From assembly GCF_004023625.1 (NCBI RefSeq), contig NZ_RPDJ01000005.1, positions 62,001 to 126,000 of the forward strand: a DNA stretch of 64,000 nucleotides, written 5' to 3'. The notes beneath the pieces were generated by a model. It was not told where the DNA came from. It saw nothing but the letters and a program-made list of their open reading frames with translations, and made no database searches. The stretch's first letter is position 1. The number at the start of each line of letters is the position of its first letter. A program made the translations under genes and the position numbers. Positions 14,774 to 24,515 of this stretch are shown here, piece after piece. The stretch is from Streptomyces cavernae. GTDB taxonomy: Bacteria; Actinomycetota; Actinomycetes; Streptomycetales; Streptomycetaceae.

Positions 14774-16270
14774 CTAGCGGACCTGGACGAACACCGGGTT
14801 CGAGTAGAACCAGAGGTCCTCCCACGGGCTCTCCAGCCCGTCGGCGAGCGGCTCGGCCTCGTCGGTGCTCGTGCCGCGCACTCGAGCGTAGAGGTCTGTC
14901 TCGACGTTGCGCAGGGTGTGCTTGATGACGTACTCGTGCCCCTGCTTCCGCCAGTCACGGGGACCGAACCGCGCCACGACCTTCGTGGTGGGGTTGGTGT
15001 CGGAGTCCGGGTTGGAGCTGGGGCCCGTGACCTGACCGACGATCAGGTCGACCCGCCGCACCTCCGGACGGTCGCCGTTCGCGTTCTTGCCCGTCAGCGG
15101 CCGGAACCTGACCTCGATGTCGACATCGCCGCGGTGGCGGCGGCTCACGACGAGCGTCTCGCCCATGGCCGCGCTTCGGCCGCGGCTGCCGGCCGTGAGG
15201 TCGAGGCTGGTGATCAGGTCCCCCGTCCCGACCCATATCCGGCCGTTGCGGAGCCCGTCCATGATGTCGGCGTAGTCCTGCCGGGCGTACACGTAAGTCT
15301 TGCTGTACTCACCGGGCCAGAAGTCGGTCCCCCCGCGTGTCCAGTGCACGTGCGAGTCCGAGGTCGCGGTGATCCACCAACGGCGGCCTTCGCCCAGCAG
15401 AGAGTCCCACAGTCCGCCGACACGGGCCGTCATCTGGTCGAAGCCACCGTAGGTCGGATGGTTGCCGTAGCCGCCGCGCGCGTCCCCGTTGAGCGGGCCG
15501 GCCTGGTGTCCGGGAGCGCCCTCGAAGCCGACGTAGACATCCGGTGCGGCGTTGTTGCCGTTGCGGAACTCGCGCGGAGTGTCCTGCCCGTACACGCCGA
15601 GGCCCGTCGCCGACCGTGCGGCGTGATGGGCGATCACCAGCGGCTTCTGCCGCATGTCCTTGGCGGCCTTCAAGAACTCGATCATCTTGGCCTCGGTGTT
15701 GCGCCCGGGATCGGCGGGGAACGCGTCGTTCTTGGCGAAGCGGCTCTCCAACTCGAACAACTGCTGTGCCTCACCAGCGTGGTGAGGGATCATCAGCGTG
15801 TGGTGGTCGAGCGCGGGAGCGTCGAACTCCATACCCCAGAACTGGAGCACCTCGGGCACGAGGATGCGGGACCGCAGGAGGTCGGGATAGGCCTGCTCGA
15901 GGTTCACCTTCGAGTGCGTCGGCCCGCCGTGGTCGGTGCACATGGCCCAGGTGAGACCGAAATGCTTCGCCATGATCGCGTTGGTGACGATCGGATACAC
16001 CGCGTCGGCGCCCTTTTGGAATCGGGGCGGGTTGGTCGATGTGTCGAACGAGCCGCTGTACTCAGAGTGCACATGGTGATCGCCGGCCCGCCACACTCTC
16101 TTTCGGGCGCCCGCACCGTAGTTGCGGTCGTCGGCGGCGTCCGCCGAAGCAGGGCTCGCCGCCGCCAGGGGGCTCGCAGCGACGAACGTCGCCCCCACAC
16201 CCGTGTACTTGACTAACTGGCGCCGGGAGATTGCCGAACGCGCGGAATCCTCGTCGTGCCGGTCCTTCAT
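14774..16270 (-). CDS. Tat-exported PHP-domain phosphoesterase (CehA/McbA family)
   Basis: The 498-aa protein is a secreted metallohydrolase of the CehA/McbA PHP group. Its Tat signal is clear: SRRQLVKYTG at residues about 18-27, a hydrophobic core and ASPASADA before cleavage. PHP metal motifs follow: DHHVHSEYSGSF, CTDHGGPTHSK, HHTLMIPHHAGE, LVIAHHAARS and TSDSHVHWTRGGTD. The C-terminal half is beta-rich. Known members hydrolyse aryl carbamates or act as phosphoesterases, so an extracellular ester or phosphoester is the likely substrate. It faces the FAD monooxygenase across 263 bases that hold a GATCA-N7-TGATC dyad near 16287. Confidence 0.85.
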   Translation of the reverse strand: MKDRHDEDSARSAISRRQLVKYTGVGATFVAASPLAAASPASADAADDRNYGAGARKRVWRAGDHHVHSEYSGSFDTSTNPPRFQKGADAVYPIVTNAIMAKHFGLTWAMCTDHGGPTHSKVNLEQAYPDLLRSRILVPEVLQFWGMEFDAPALDHHTLMIPHHAGEAQQLFELESRFAKNDAFPADPGRNTEAKMIEFLKAAKDMRQKPLVIAHHAARSATGLGVYGQDTPREFRNGNNAAPDVYVGFEGAPGHQAGPLNGDARGGYGNHPTYGGFDQMTARVGGLWDSLLGEGRRWWITATSDSHVHWTRGGTDFWPGEYSKTYVYARQDYADIMDGLRNGRIWVGTGDLITSLDLTAGSRGRSAAMGETLVVSRRHRGDVDIEVRFRPLTGKNANGDRPEVRRVDLIVGQVTGPSSNPDSDTNPTTKVVARFGPRDWRKQGHEYVIKHTLRNVETDLYARVRGTSTDEAEPLADGLESPWEDLWFYSNPVFVQVR

Positions 16271-16533
16271 CGAAAAGCCTCTCGATCATCGATTGTGATC
16301 ATGCCTGGCGGGCAAGTCTCGAAGCACCCACTGAACGCGGCATGAACACGCCGGTAAGCGCGGAGAACGAGGACGCGGCCAAGGGCCATGGCGGGGCAGG
16401 TGGCGGTTGGTGCCGCCGATGCGCGCGGGCCCGGTCGCAGGGTGTACGCGACCGTTGCCGCGGCCTGCGATCAGGGCCATGGCCTGGTCGGACATCGCGC
16501 GTCGGTGGGCAGGGCCTGCACTATCGTGGGTTC

Positions 16534-18057
16534 ATGGCGGCACCACTGGATGTGCTGGTAGTGGGTGCAGGTCCCACAGGGCTCGCGCTCGCCGCGCAGC
16601 TGCGCTCGTACGACACCGGCTTCCGGATCGTCGATCGGTCTCCGGACCGGGTGCGTGAGTCACGTGCCCTGGCCATCCAGCCGCGCACACTCGAGATGCT
16701 GAACGGGTTCGGGGTCACGGAGCGACTGGTCGAGCGCGGTAACCCGGCGGTTCAGCTGCGGATGCATCTGCCTCGTGGCGTCGCCGTGCAGCTACCGCTG
16801 TTCGACATCGGATTCCAGGACACCCCGTATCCCTACCTTCTCTTCCTGTCGCAAGCCGAGACGGAGAGGGTCCTCACGGAGCATCTGAGTCAGCAGGATG
16901 TGCCGGTGGAACGCGGCACGGAGCTGCTCAGGCTGGAGCGCGAGAGCGGACTCGTGAAGTGTCGGCTGCGGCGGCGGGACGGCACGGAGGAGACCGTGAG
17001 CGCCCGCTACGTCGTCGGCTGCGACGGTGCCCACAGCCGCGTCCGCAGCCAGGCGGGCATCGATTTCGAGGGGTATGCCTACCCGCAGACGTTTCTCCTG
17101 GCCGATCTGGAGGTCGACGGGTTGGAACAGGGCGCCGCGCATACGTTCATGACAGAGATCGGGATGCTCTTCTTCTTCCCGCTCGGTTCACCGGCCACCT
17201 GGCGGATGCTGGCGATGTGGCCGAAGGACGCGCCGGACACCGAGGTCACGCTTGATCTGTTGCAGGGCGTCGTCGACCGGTACGCCGACGAGCGGCTGGT
17301 GCTCCGCGATCCGGTCTGGATGACCGACTTCCGTATCCACAATCGTGGAGCCGTGAGCCATCGCGCCGGTCGTTGCTTCCTCGCCGGGGACGCGGCCCAC
17401 ATCCACAGCCCGGCCGGCGCTCAGGGCATGAACACCGGCATACAGGACGCCCTCAACCTGGGGTGGAAGCTCGCCTTCGTCTGCCGGGGCGCCGCTCCGG
17501 GAGCCCTCTTGGAGACCTACGAAGCCGAGCGTGCCCCGATCGGGCACAGCGTGCTCCGCTTCACCGACCGTGCCTTCACCATCGGCACCAGCCACCATCC
17601 GCTCATCCGCCTGGCCCGCGCCCGACTCGCCCCGCGACTGGCCCCGTTGGCGCTGCGCGCGGACGGCCTGCGCGGACGGGTCTTCCGTACGGTCTCCGAG
17701 CTGGGCATCCACTATCGGAGCAGCCCGCTCTCCACCATCGGACCGCGTCCGCCGCGCAAGGGCCCTCGGGCCGGAGACCGGCTGCCCGACCTGCCCCGCG
17801 GAATCCAGGCCCTGGCCGCCGCGCCGGGCTTCCACCTGCTCCTCGCTGGTCCGCCCCGACTCTGGGGCGACCGGAGGACCGGCCCACTCCTGCACGGCCG
17901 TGAGGGCCTCGTCAGCGTCCACCACCTCGATACGCACAACCCTTGGCCGGACGTGGCCCATGGTCTGGTCCGCCCCGACGGGTACCTCGGGTACGCGGCA
18001 CTCGGAACCGGGAGCCAGGGCCTGCACGCATACCTCGATCAATGGCTGCCGACCTGA
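16534..18057 (+). CDS. FAD-dependent aromatic monooxygenase (class A, PheA/TfdB/MhpA type)
   Basis: This 507-aa flavoprotein would hydroxylate a phenol or polyketide using NAD(P)H and O2. It shows VLVVGAGPTGLALAAQL (FAD, residues 5-21), the mid DG motif VVGCDGAHSRVRSQAG and RCFLAGDAAHIHSPAGAQGMNTGIQDALNLGWKLA in the standard spacing, plus the thioredoxin-like C-terminal domain of this subgroup. The ATG lies six bases after TATCGT (16522-16527), which suggests a leaderless message; the longer upstream frame is not needed. It is not in a degradation or biosynthesis cluster. Tetracycline-hydroxylase-like roles cannot be excluded. Confidence 0.88.
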   Translation: MAAPLDVLVVGAGPTGLALAAQLRSYDTGFRIVDRSPDRVRESRALAIQPRTLEMLNGFGVTERLVERGNPAVQLRMHLPRGVAVQLPLFDIGFQDTPYPYLLFLSQAETERVLTEHLSQQDVPVERGTELLRLERESGLVKCRLRRRDGTEETVSARYVVGCDGAHSRVRSQAGIDFEGYAYPQTFLLADLEVDGLEQGAAHTFMTEIGMLFFFPLGSPATWRMLAMWPKDAPDTEVTLDLLQGVVDRYADERLVLRDPVWMTDFRIHNRGAVSHRAGRCFLAGDAAHIHSPAGAQGMNTGIQDALNLGWKLAFVCRGAAPGALLETYEAERAPIGHSVLRFTDRAFTIGTSHHPLIRLARARLAPRLAPLALRADGLRGRVFRTVSELGIHYRSSPLSTIGPRPPRKGPRAGDRLPDLPRGIQALAAAPGFHLLLAGPPRLWGDRRTGPLLHGREGLVSVHHLDTHNPWPDVAHGLVRPDGYLGYAALGTGSQGLHAYLDQWLPT

Positions 18058-18297
18058 AACGGCCCTCGGACATCGTTCTCGCGCGTCACCGCCGGGGAGT
18101 TCGCCACCGGCAACCCTTCGGATCGCCCCGGACCTCCACGGCCGTCCGACGCCCCATGCCGGTGGCAGACTGAGGTCCGTGAGGGATCAGATGCTGCCAG
18201 GGGTTAGCGTGGTCGGTGCCGACAGCGAAGACCGTGCTGGTTCGGTGCCTGGGTCCGGGGGTGAAGTTGGGGGAAGCATGCGGGTCGGAGCGGCGTC

Positions 18298-19461
18298 TTG
18301 AGAATTCTGCACACATCCGACTGGCATCTGGGCCGGTCCTTCCACCGGGCCGACATGCTCGGGCCGCAGGCCGAGTTCATCGGACATGTCGTCAGCACGG
18401 TGCGCGAGTACGCCGTGGACGTGGTGGTCGTGTCGGGTGACGTGTACGACCGGGCCGTGCCGTCGCTCGCCGCGGTCGAGTTGTTCGACGACGCGCTGCA
18501 CCGGCTCGCCGAACTGGGTGTGCCCACGGTGATGATCTCGGGGAACCACGACTCCGCTCGCCGGCTCGGCGTCGGCGCCGGACTCATCGGCAAGGCCGGC
18601 ATCCATCTGCGGACCGCACCCGCCGAGTGCGCCACGCCCGTCGTCCTCGCCGACGACCACGGCGACATCGCCTTCTACGGGCTGCCGTACTTGGAACCTG
18701 CCCTGGTCAAGAGCGAGTTCCAGGTCGAGAAGGCAGGCCACGAAACGGTGCTCGCCGCCGCGATGCAGCGGGTCCGCGCCGACCTCGCCACCCGCCCACC
18801 GGGCACCCGTTCCGTCGTCCTCGCGCACGCCTTCGTCATCGGCGGTGAACCCAGCGACAGCGAGCGGGACATCACCGTCGGCGGGGTCGCCGCGGTACCG
18901 GCCGGTGTCTTCGACGGGGTCGACTACGTGGCCCTGGGCCATCTGCACGGCAGCCAGACCATCACCGAGCGCGTGCGCTACTCCGGTTCCCCGCTCGCGT
19001 ACTCCTTCTCCGAGGCCGGCCACCGCAAGACCATGTGGCTCGTCGACCTCGGAGCCGACGGCTCCATCGCCGCCGAGCGGATCGACTGCCCGGTGCCCCG
19101 CCCGCTCGCCCGGATCCGGGGGCGGTTGGAGGAACTGCTCGCCGATCCCGAACTGGCGCGTCACCAAGGCGCCTGGGTGGAGGCGACGCTCACCGACCCG
19201 GTCCGCCCCTCCGAGCCCATGGCGCGCCTGTCCGAGCGCTTCCCGCACACCCTCAACCTCGTCTTCGAGCCCGAACGCGCCCCCGACGACCCGGACGTGT
19301 CCTACGCCCGGCGCCTCGCGGGACGCAGCGACCAGCAGATCGCGGAGGACTTCGTGGCCCATGTGCGCGGCACGGGACCGGACGACCAGGAACGCGCCGT
19401 GCTGCGGGACGCGTTCGACGCCGTACGCGCCGACGAGACCGTCCGCGAGGTCGCCCGATGA
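18298..19461 (+). CDS. sbcD: Exonuclease SbcCD, nuclease subunit SbcD
   Basis: SbcD (Mre11) is the Mn-dependent nuclease of the SbcCD complex, which processes hairpins and protein-blocked DNA ends. The 387-aa protein carries the calcineurin-like phosphoesterase motifs in order: ILHTSDWHLGRSF, VVVSGDVYDRAVPS, MISGNHDSARRLG, VVLAHAFVIGG and VALGHLHGSQ. The TTG at 18298 gives exactly the family N-terminus MRILHTSDWHLG; no clear ribosome site is seen. Its TGA overlaps the sbcC ATG by four bases (ATGA), the usual coupled arrangement. Confidence 0.95.
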   Translation: MRILHTSDWHLGRSFHRADMLGPQAEFIGHVVSTVREYAVDVVVVSGDVYDRAVPSLAAVELFDDALHRLAELGVPTVMISGNHDSARRLGVGAGLIGKAGIHLRTAPAECATPVVLADDHGDIAFYGLPYLEPALVKSEFQVEKAGHETVLAAAMQRVRADLATRPPGTRSVVLAHAFVIGGEPSDSERDITVGGVAAVPAGVFDGVDYVALGHLHGSQTITERVRYSGSPLAYSFSEAGHRKTMWLVDLGADGSIAAERIDCPVPRPLARIRGRLEELLADPELARHQGAWVEATLTDPVRPSEPMARLSERFPHTLNLVFEPERAPDDPDVSYARRLAGRSDQQIAEDFVAHVRGTGPDDQERAVLRDAFDAVRADETVREVAR

Positions 19462-22448
19462 GGCTGCACCGGCTGCGGATGACCGCCTTCGGCCCGTTCG
19501 GCGGCACCCAGGAGGTCGACTTCGACGACCTCTCGGCCGCCGGTCTCTTCCTGCTGCACGGACCGACCGGCGCCGGCAAGACCTCCGTCCTGGACGCGGT
19601 CTGCTACGCCCTGTACGGCACGGTCCCCGGCGCCCGCCAGAGCAGCGGCCTGTCGCTCCGCAGCGACCACGCTGCCCCCGCCAACCGCACCGAGGTACTC
19701 CTCGAACTCACCGTCGGGGGGCGCCGGTTGGAGGTCACCCGGCAGCCCCAGTGGGAGCGCCCCAAACTGCGCGGCAAGGGCATGACCACCGAGAAGGCCC
19801 AGAGCTGGCTGCGCGAGTACGTCGCCGGCACCTGGAAGGACCTCAGCCGCTCCCACCAGGAGATCGGTGAGGAGATGACCCAGCTGCTCGGCATGAGCCG
19901 CGAACAGTTCTGCCAGGTCGTGCTGTTGCCGCAGGGCGACTTCGCGCGGTTCCTGCGAGCCGACGCCGAGTCCCGCGGGAAACTCCTCGGTCGGCTCTTC
20001 GACACCCGCCGCTTCGCGGAGGCCGAGCAGAAACTCACCGAGCGGAAGCGGGCCGCGGAAGCCGAAGTCCGGGCCGGTGACGCCGAGTTGCTCGCGGACG
20101 CGCACCGGATGCAGCAGGCGGCGGGGGGCGCCGCCGAACTGCCGCTGCCCGAGTCGGCCCCCGGCGACCCGGGACTCGCCTCGGCCGTGCTCTCCTGGGC
20201 CGCCGTCGCCCGCAGCACGGCCCGGGAGACACTCACCATCGCCCAGTGCGGGCTCACCGCCGCCGAGTCGGCGCAGTCCGCCGCCGAACGCGCCCTGGAC
20301 GACGTACGCGAAGTCGCCCGGCTGCAACGGCGGTTCGCCGAGGCGCACGAGCGGGCCGCACTCCTCGAGGCGCGGGCCGAAGCCCACCGCGAGGCACGGA
20401 CGCGCATGGAGCGGGCCCGGAAGGCGGAAGCGGTGGCGCCCGCCCTGGAACTGCGCGACACCACCGACGCCGAACACCGGCGGGCCGTCCGGGAGGAGGC
20501 ACGCACGCGTGCCCTGCTCCCCGACGGCCTCGCCGACGCCGGCGCGGCCGGACTCGCGGCCGCCGCCCGCAAGGCCGCCGAGGAACTGGGCGGCCTGGAG
20601 GCGGCTCGCCGGGCCGAGCACCGGCTGGCGGAACTCGCCACCGAACGCGCCCACCTGGACCGCCAGGAACGGGCCGACGAGGACGTCCTCGAGGACGCCG
20701 AGAGCTGGCTCGCGGAGTGGGACGCCACCCGTGCGGACCTGCGGGCGCGCATCGAGTCCGCGCAGGAGGCGGCCGCCCGCGCCGAACAGCTCGACGTCCA
20801 GCGCGAGCCCGCCCGGGGGCGGCTCCGGGCGGCCCGGCTGCGCGACCAGCTCGCCCAGGACACGGATGCCGCCCAGGCACGCGCGCTGGCCTCGAGGGAA
20901 CGCGCCTCGGCCGCCCACGAGCAATGGCTCGCCCTGAAGGAACAGCGGCTGCAGGGCATCGCCGCCGAACTCGCCGAGGGACTGACGGCCGGCGAGGCCT
21001 GTGCCGTCTGCGGCGCCACCGAGCACCCCGCGCCCGCACGCAAGGTCGCCGGGCACGTCGACCGGCAGACGGAGGAGGCGGCGCTCGCCGCGTACCGGCG
21101 GGCCGAGCAGAAGCGCGACGAGGACGAGGAACGCCTGGGCGTCGTACGGCAGGCACTTGCGGCCGCCACCGCCGAGGCGGGCGACACACCCACCGACCGT
21201 CTCGCCGAACAGGCCGACGAGCTGGAGCGGCTGTACACCGAGGCACGAACGGGAGCCTCCGGACTGCACGCCGCCCGAGAGGCCCTGCACCGGGCCGAGC
21301 AGGAGCACGAGCGCCGGGTCGCCGCCCAGCACGAGGCCGCCCGCCGGGCCGCCTCACGGGCCTCCCTGCGCGACGCACTGGAAAGGGAACGGGTCGCCCT
21401 GGAAGGGGAGTTGGCGCAGGCACGGGGTGATGCCGCGAGCGTCGCCGCACGCGCCGCGCAACTGGAGCGCCGGGCCGAACTGCTCACGGAGGCCGCCGAC
21501 GCGGCCCGCACCGCGCAGGACGTCGCCCAGCGGCTCAAGGACGCCGACGCCCGCCTCGCCGACGCCGCCTTCCGCGCCGGGTTCGACACCCCGCGCGCCG
21601 CCGCGGAAGCCCTGCTCGACGACGCCGCCCACCGGGAACTCCAACGCAGGCTGGACGCCTGGCAGTCGGAGGAGGCGGCGGTGCGCTCCGTGCTCGCCGA
21701 ATACGACACCGCCGCCGCGGCCCAGCTGCCGCCCGCCGATCTCCCGGGCGCCGAACGGTCCGCCGATGCCGCGGGCCGGCGCCTGCGGGAGGCCGTCTCC
21801 GCCCGCGACGACGCCGCCCGGCGGTGCGCCGAACTCGACCGGCTCACCCGGCGCACGCTCTCCGCGGTACGGCGGCTCGCCCCGCGGCGCGAGGAGTACG
21901 ACCGGGTGGCACGTCTCGCGGGCCTCGCCGCGGGCACCTCCGCGGACAACGAGCGCAAGATGCGCCTGGAGTCCTACGTCCTCGCCGCCCGGCTGGAACA
22001 GGTCGCCGCCGCGGCGACCGTGCGGCTGCAGCGCATGTCGTCCGGGCGCTACACCCTCGTCCACTCCGACGACCGCACCGGACGCGGCAGGAGCGGCCTC
22101 GGACTGCACGTCGTGGACGCCTGGACCGGCCGCGAACGCGACACGGCCACCCTCTCCGGAGGCGAGACGTTCTTCGCCTCCCTCGCGCTGGCGCTGGGCC
22201 TCGCGGACGTCGTCACCGACGAGGCGGGCGGCGTACGGCTCGACACACTCTTCATCGACGAGGGCTTCGGCAGCCTCGACGACCAGACCCTGGACGAGGT
22301 GCTCGACGTCCTGGACACGCTGCGTGAGCGGGAACGCAGCGTGGGGATCGTCAGCCATGTCGCGGACCTGCGCCGGCGCATCCACGCCCAGCTGGAGGTG
22401 GTGAAGGGACGGTCGAGCTCTGTCGTGCGCCAGCGGGGCGGGACGTAG
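19458..22448 (+). CDS. sbcC: Exonuclease SbcCD, ATPase subunit SbcC
   Basis: SbcC (Rad50) is the SMC-like ATPase partner of SbcD. The 996-aa protein has Walker A GPTGAGKT at residues 35-42 and a Q-loop region (LLPQGDFARFLRA) near 157. A long Ala/Glu/Arg-rich coiled coil is split in the middle by the zinc hook GEACAVCG (C515 and C518). The ABC signature LSGGE is near 899, and Walker B with D-loop is LDTLFIDEGFGSLDD. All key residues are present. The high GC of the coiled coil produces very long antisense open frames that are not genes. Confidence 0.96.
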   Translation: MRLHRLRMTAFGPFGGTQEVDFDDLSAAGLFLLHGPTGAGKTSVLDAVCYALYGTVPGARQSSGLSLRSDHAAPANRTEVLLELTVGGRRLEVTRQPQWERPKLRGKGMTTEKAQSWLREYVAGTWKDLSRSHQEIGEEMTQLLGMSREQFCQVVLLPQGDFARFLRADAESRGKLLGRLFDTRRFAEAEQKLTERKRAAEAEVRAGDAELLADAHRMQQAAGGAAELPLPESAPGDPGLASAVLSWAAVARSTARETLTIAQCGLTAAESAQSAAERALDDVREVARLQRRFAEAHERAALLEARAEAHREARTRMERARKAEAVAPALELRDTTDAEHRRAVREEARTRALLPDGLADAGAAGLAAAARKAAEELGGLEAARRAEHRLAELATERAHLDRQERADEDVLEDAESWLAEWDATRADLRARIESAQEAAARAEQLDVQREPARGRLRAARLRDQLAQDTDAAQARALASRERASAAHEQWLALKEQRLQGIAAELAEGLTAGEACAVCGATEHPAPARKVAGHVDRQTEEAALAAYRRAEQKRDEDEERLGVVRQALAAATAEAGDTPTDRLAEQADELERLYTEARTGASGLHAAREALHRAEQEHERRVAAQHEAARRAASRASLRDALERERVALEGELAQARGDAASVAARAAQLERRAELLTEAADAARTAQDVAQRLKDADARLADAAFRAGFDTPRAAAEALLDDAAHRELQRRLDAWQSEEAAVRSVLAEYDTAAAAQLPPADLPGAERSADAAGRRLREAVSARDDAARRCAELDRLTRRTLSAVRRLAPRREEYDRVARLAGLAAGTSADNERKMRLESYVLAARLEQVAAAATVRLQRMSSGRYTLVHSDDRTGRGRSGLGLHVVDAWTGRERDTATLSGGETFFASLALALGLADVVTDEAGGVRLDTLFIDEGFGSLDDQTLDEVLDVLDTLRERERSVGIVSHVADLRRRIHAQLEVVKGRSSSVVRQRGGT

Positions 22449-22517
22449 GGGCCGGGGAGGGCCTGGAAGGACCCGGGAGACCTGGGAGGGCCCGGGAGAC
22501 CTGGGGGGCCCGGGAGG

Positions 22518-22973
22518 TCAGTGACCGATCGGTCTGCGCGGCAGCGGTGAGGAGTACACCACGCTGGTCGTCACCGACCCCAGCGCGCCGATCCTGCCGG
22601 AGACCTCCTCCAGGTGCCGCATCGAACGCACCGCCACTTTGATCACGAAGCAGTCGTCGCCGGTGACGTGGTGCGCCTCCAGGATCTCCGGCGTCGCGGC
22701 GACGAGGTCGTGGAACGGCTTGTAGTTGGCGTGCGGGTAGCGCAGCCGTACGAAGGCCAGGATCGGCAGGCCCAGGCGCTCCGGGTCGACCACGGCCGCG
22801 TACCCCTGGATGACGCCGGCCTCCTCCAGCCGCCGCACCCGTTCGGTGACCGCGCTCGGGGACATCGAGACGGAGCGGGCCAGTTCGGCGAAGCTCGCGC
22901 GGCCCTCCCGCTGGAGGACGTCGAGGATCCGCCAGTCGGTGGCGTCGGGGGTGTACGGGGAATGCGTGGTCAT
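22518..22973 (-). CDS. Lrp/AsnC family transcriptional regulator
   Basis: The 151-aa feast/famine regulator has an N-terminal HTH (TDWRILDVLQREGRASFAELARSVSMSPSAVTERVRRLEEAGVI, residues about 9-52) and a C-terminal RAM ligand domain (ILAFVRLRYPHANYKPFHDL, VTGDDCFVIKVAVRSMRHLEEV). Members sense amino acids such as Leu, Cys or Ala. The ATG at 22973 faces the rhodanese gene, and a perfect 8-bp dyad (22996-23023) lies between. Control of the rhodanese, perhaps in response to cysteine or sulfur status, is a fair inference but not shown. Confidence 0.9.
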   Translation of the reverse strand: MTTHSPYTPDATDWRILDVLQREGRASFAELARSVSMSPSAVTERVRRLEEAGVIQGYAAVVDPERLGLPILAFVRLRYPHANYKPFHDLVAATPEILEAHHVTGDDCFVIKVAVRSMRHLEEVSGRIGALGSVTTSVVYSSPLPRRPIGH

Positions 22974-22995
22974 GAGCGATGAGTAGCAGGGGAAT

Positions 22996-23023
22996 CCACG
23001 GCGGATCAAGACAAGCGCCGTGG
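22996..23023. promoter_or_regulatory. Inverted repeat CCACGGCG-N12-CGCCGTGG, probable Lrp operator
   Basis: Perfect arms at 22996-23003 and 23016-23023 lie midway between the divergent lrp and rhodanese starts. The dyad size fits an Lrp-type dimer. The rhodanese -10-like box TAGTTT is at 23055-23060. Confidence 0.6.
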
Positions 23024-23067
23024 TTTGCTCCTTCAAGGTGCGGATGTGCGGCCGTAGTTTTCTGGTC

Positions 23068-23538
23068 ATGACCGACACCAACGCCGTGCTCCGCGTCCCC
23101 CCGGCCTCCCCGGCCGAGGCGGCCGCCCACTTCGCCGCGAGCGTCGCCTTCCACACCGACGTGTCCGACGTCGCCGCCGCACTCGCCACCGACGGCGACC
23201 CCGGTTTCGTCCTGCTCGACTCGCGTTCCGCCGAGGCCTGGGACCAGGGCCGTGTTCCCGGCGCGGTCCACCTGCCCACCGCACTCGTCCCCGACCAGGC
23301 CGGACAACTCCTGGACAGATCCGTCCCGGTCGTCACCTACTGCTGGGGCCCCGGCTGCAACGGCGCCACCCGCGCGGCCCTCGCCCTCGCCGAACTCGGC
23401 TTCCAGGTCAAGGAGATGCTCGGCGGCTTCGAGTACTGGGTGCGGGAGGGCTTCGAGTACGAGACCTGGCAGGGCCGTGAACGACGCCCCGCGGACCCGC
23501 TGACCGTGCCGGTGGGGGAGGGGGACTGCGGCTGCTGA
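23068..23538 (+). CDS. Rhodanese-like sulfurtransferase
   Basis: This 156-aa single rhodanese domain should carry sulfane sulfur as a persulfide. The family CH2A pattern LLDSRSAEAWDQGRVPGAVHLP is followed by the active loop VVTYCWGPGCNGATRAAL, with C92 in the catalytic position and a second Cys (C97) in the loop. The C-terminus ends with CGC, which may be another thiol site. The ATG lies seven bases after TAGTTT (23055-23060), so it may be leaderless. The stop codon begins a 26-bp duplication. Confidence 0.9.
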   Translation: MTDTNAVLRVPPASPAEAAAHFAASVAFHTDVSDVAAALATDGDPGFVLLDSRSAEAWDQGRVPGAVHLPTALVPDQAGQLLDRSVPVVTYCWGPGCNGATRAALALAELGFQVKEMLGGFEYWVREGFEYETWQGRERRPADPLTVPVGEGDCGC

Positions 23539-23579
23539 GCATGCCGACGGTCTTGTGGGAATGAGCATGCCGACGGTCT
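23536..23579 (+). repeat. 26-bp spaced duplication copying the rhodanese stop codon
   Basis: TGAGCATGCCGACGGTCT occurs at 23536-23553 (its TGA is the stop codon) and again at 23562-23579. The period is 26 bases and the copied words are identical. Confidence 0.85.
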
Positions 23580-23629
23580 CGTAAAAAATCACGTGCGGCC
23601 CACCGCCCGGGTGTCCATCATGAACTCCC

Positions 23630-24475
23630 ATGCCTGCATTGCCTGCTCCCACAGCCCAGGACCTCCGCCGCGACCCGCTGCCGCTGCGCGGTCGCACCGC
23701 CCTCGTCACGGGTGCCAGCCGACGGGCCGGTATCGGCTACGCCGTGGCCCGGCGACTCGCCGCGTATGGTGCGAGCGTGTATCTGCACCACCATGTGCCG
23801 CACGACGAGGCGATGCCGTGGGGTGCCGACCGGCCGGAGGCGGTGGCCGCCGGGGTGCGGGAGGCGCTCGCCGATCCGGCGGCGCGGGTGGCTCACGGGC
23901 CCGGTGACCTGTCCACGCCGGACGCGCCGGCACGACTGATCGAGACCGCCGCCGAAGCCCTCGGCGGACGGCTGGACGTCCTGGTCGCCAACCACGCCCG
24001 CAGCGGCGCGGACGGCACGCTGGACGCCGTCGACGCGACGATGCTCGACGAGCACTGGGCGGTGGACACCCGCTCGGTGATCCTGCTGGTCCAGGCGTAC
24101 GCGCGGCTGCGGGCCGAGTCGCCGCCGCGGACTCCGGGCGGCCGGGTGCTGATGATGACGTCCGGGCAGGACATCGCGGGCGGGATGCCGGGGGAGATCG
24201 CGTACGCGCTGCAGAAGGGCGCCCTCGCGTCGATCACGCGCTCACTGGCGACGACGCTGGCGGAACGAGCGATCACGGTGAACACGGTCAACCCCGGTCC
24301 GGTGGATACCGACTACCTCGCCGGGGCGGACTACGCGGCCGTCGCGTCCCACTTCCCCGGCGGGCGCTGGGGTATGCCGGACGATCCGGCACGTCTGCTC
24401 GCCTGGTTGGCGACGGACGAGGCGGAGTGGGTGACCGGGCAGGTCATCGACTCGGAAGGTGGCTTCAGGCGTTGA
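23630..24475 (+). CDS. SDR family oxidoreductase
   Basis: The 281-aa short-chain dehydrogenase has the nucleotide-binding TGASRRAGIGYAVARRL (residues about 27-43), a changed NNAG motif (VANHARSG), the catalytic Ser in MMTSGQDIAG and YALQK as the YxxxK active site, then NTVNPGPVDTDYL. It would reduce or oxidise a carbonyl/alcohol with NAD(P)H, like FabG-type enzymes. The variant TGASRRxGIG loop is typical of a subfamily with NADP preference. No ribosome site is obvious before the ATG at 23630. A degenerate repeat array follows the stop. The substrate is unknown. Confidence 0.9.
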   Translation: MPALPAPTAQDLRRDPLPLRGRTALVTGASRRAGIGYAVARRLAAYGASVYLHHHVPHDEAMPWGADRPEAVAAGVREALADPAARVAHGPGDLSTPDAPARLIETAAEALGGRLDVLVANHARSGADGTLDAVDATMLDEHWAVDTRSVILLVQAYARLRAESPPRTPGGRVLMMTSGQDIAGGMPGEIAYALQKGALASITRSLATTLAERAITVNTVNPGPVDTDYLAGADYAAVASHFPGGRWGMPDDPARLLAWLATDEAEWVTGQVIDSEGGFRR

Positions 24476-24515
24476 CCCGGCTGTCATCAGCGGACCGCGA
24501 ACCGCGTTGGTCGGG

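Noticed and set aside
19302..21958. Very long minus-strand frames opposite sbcC
   Set aside because: SbcC has Walker A, zinc hook, signature and Walker B in one frame. The antisense frames are Ala/Arg/Ser or Gly/Leu-rich shadows.
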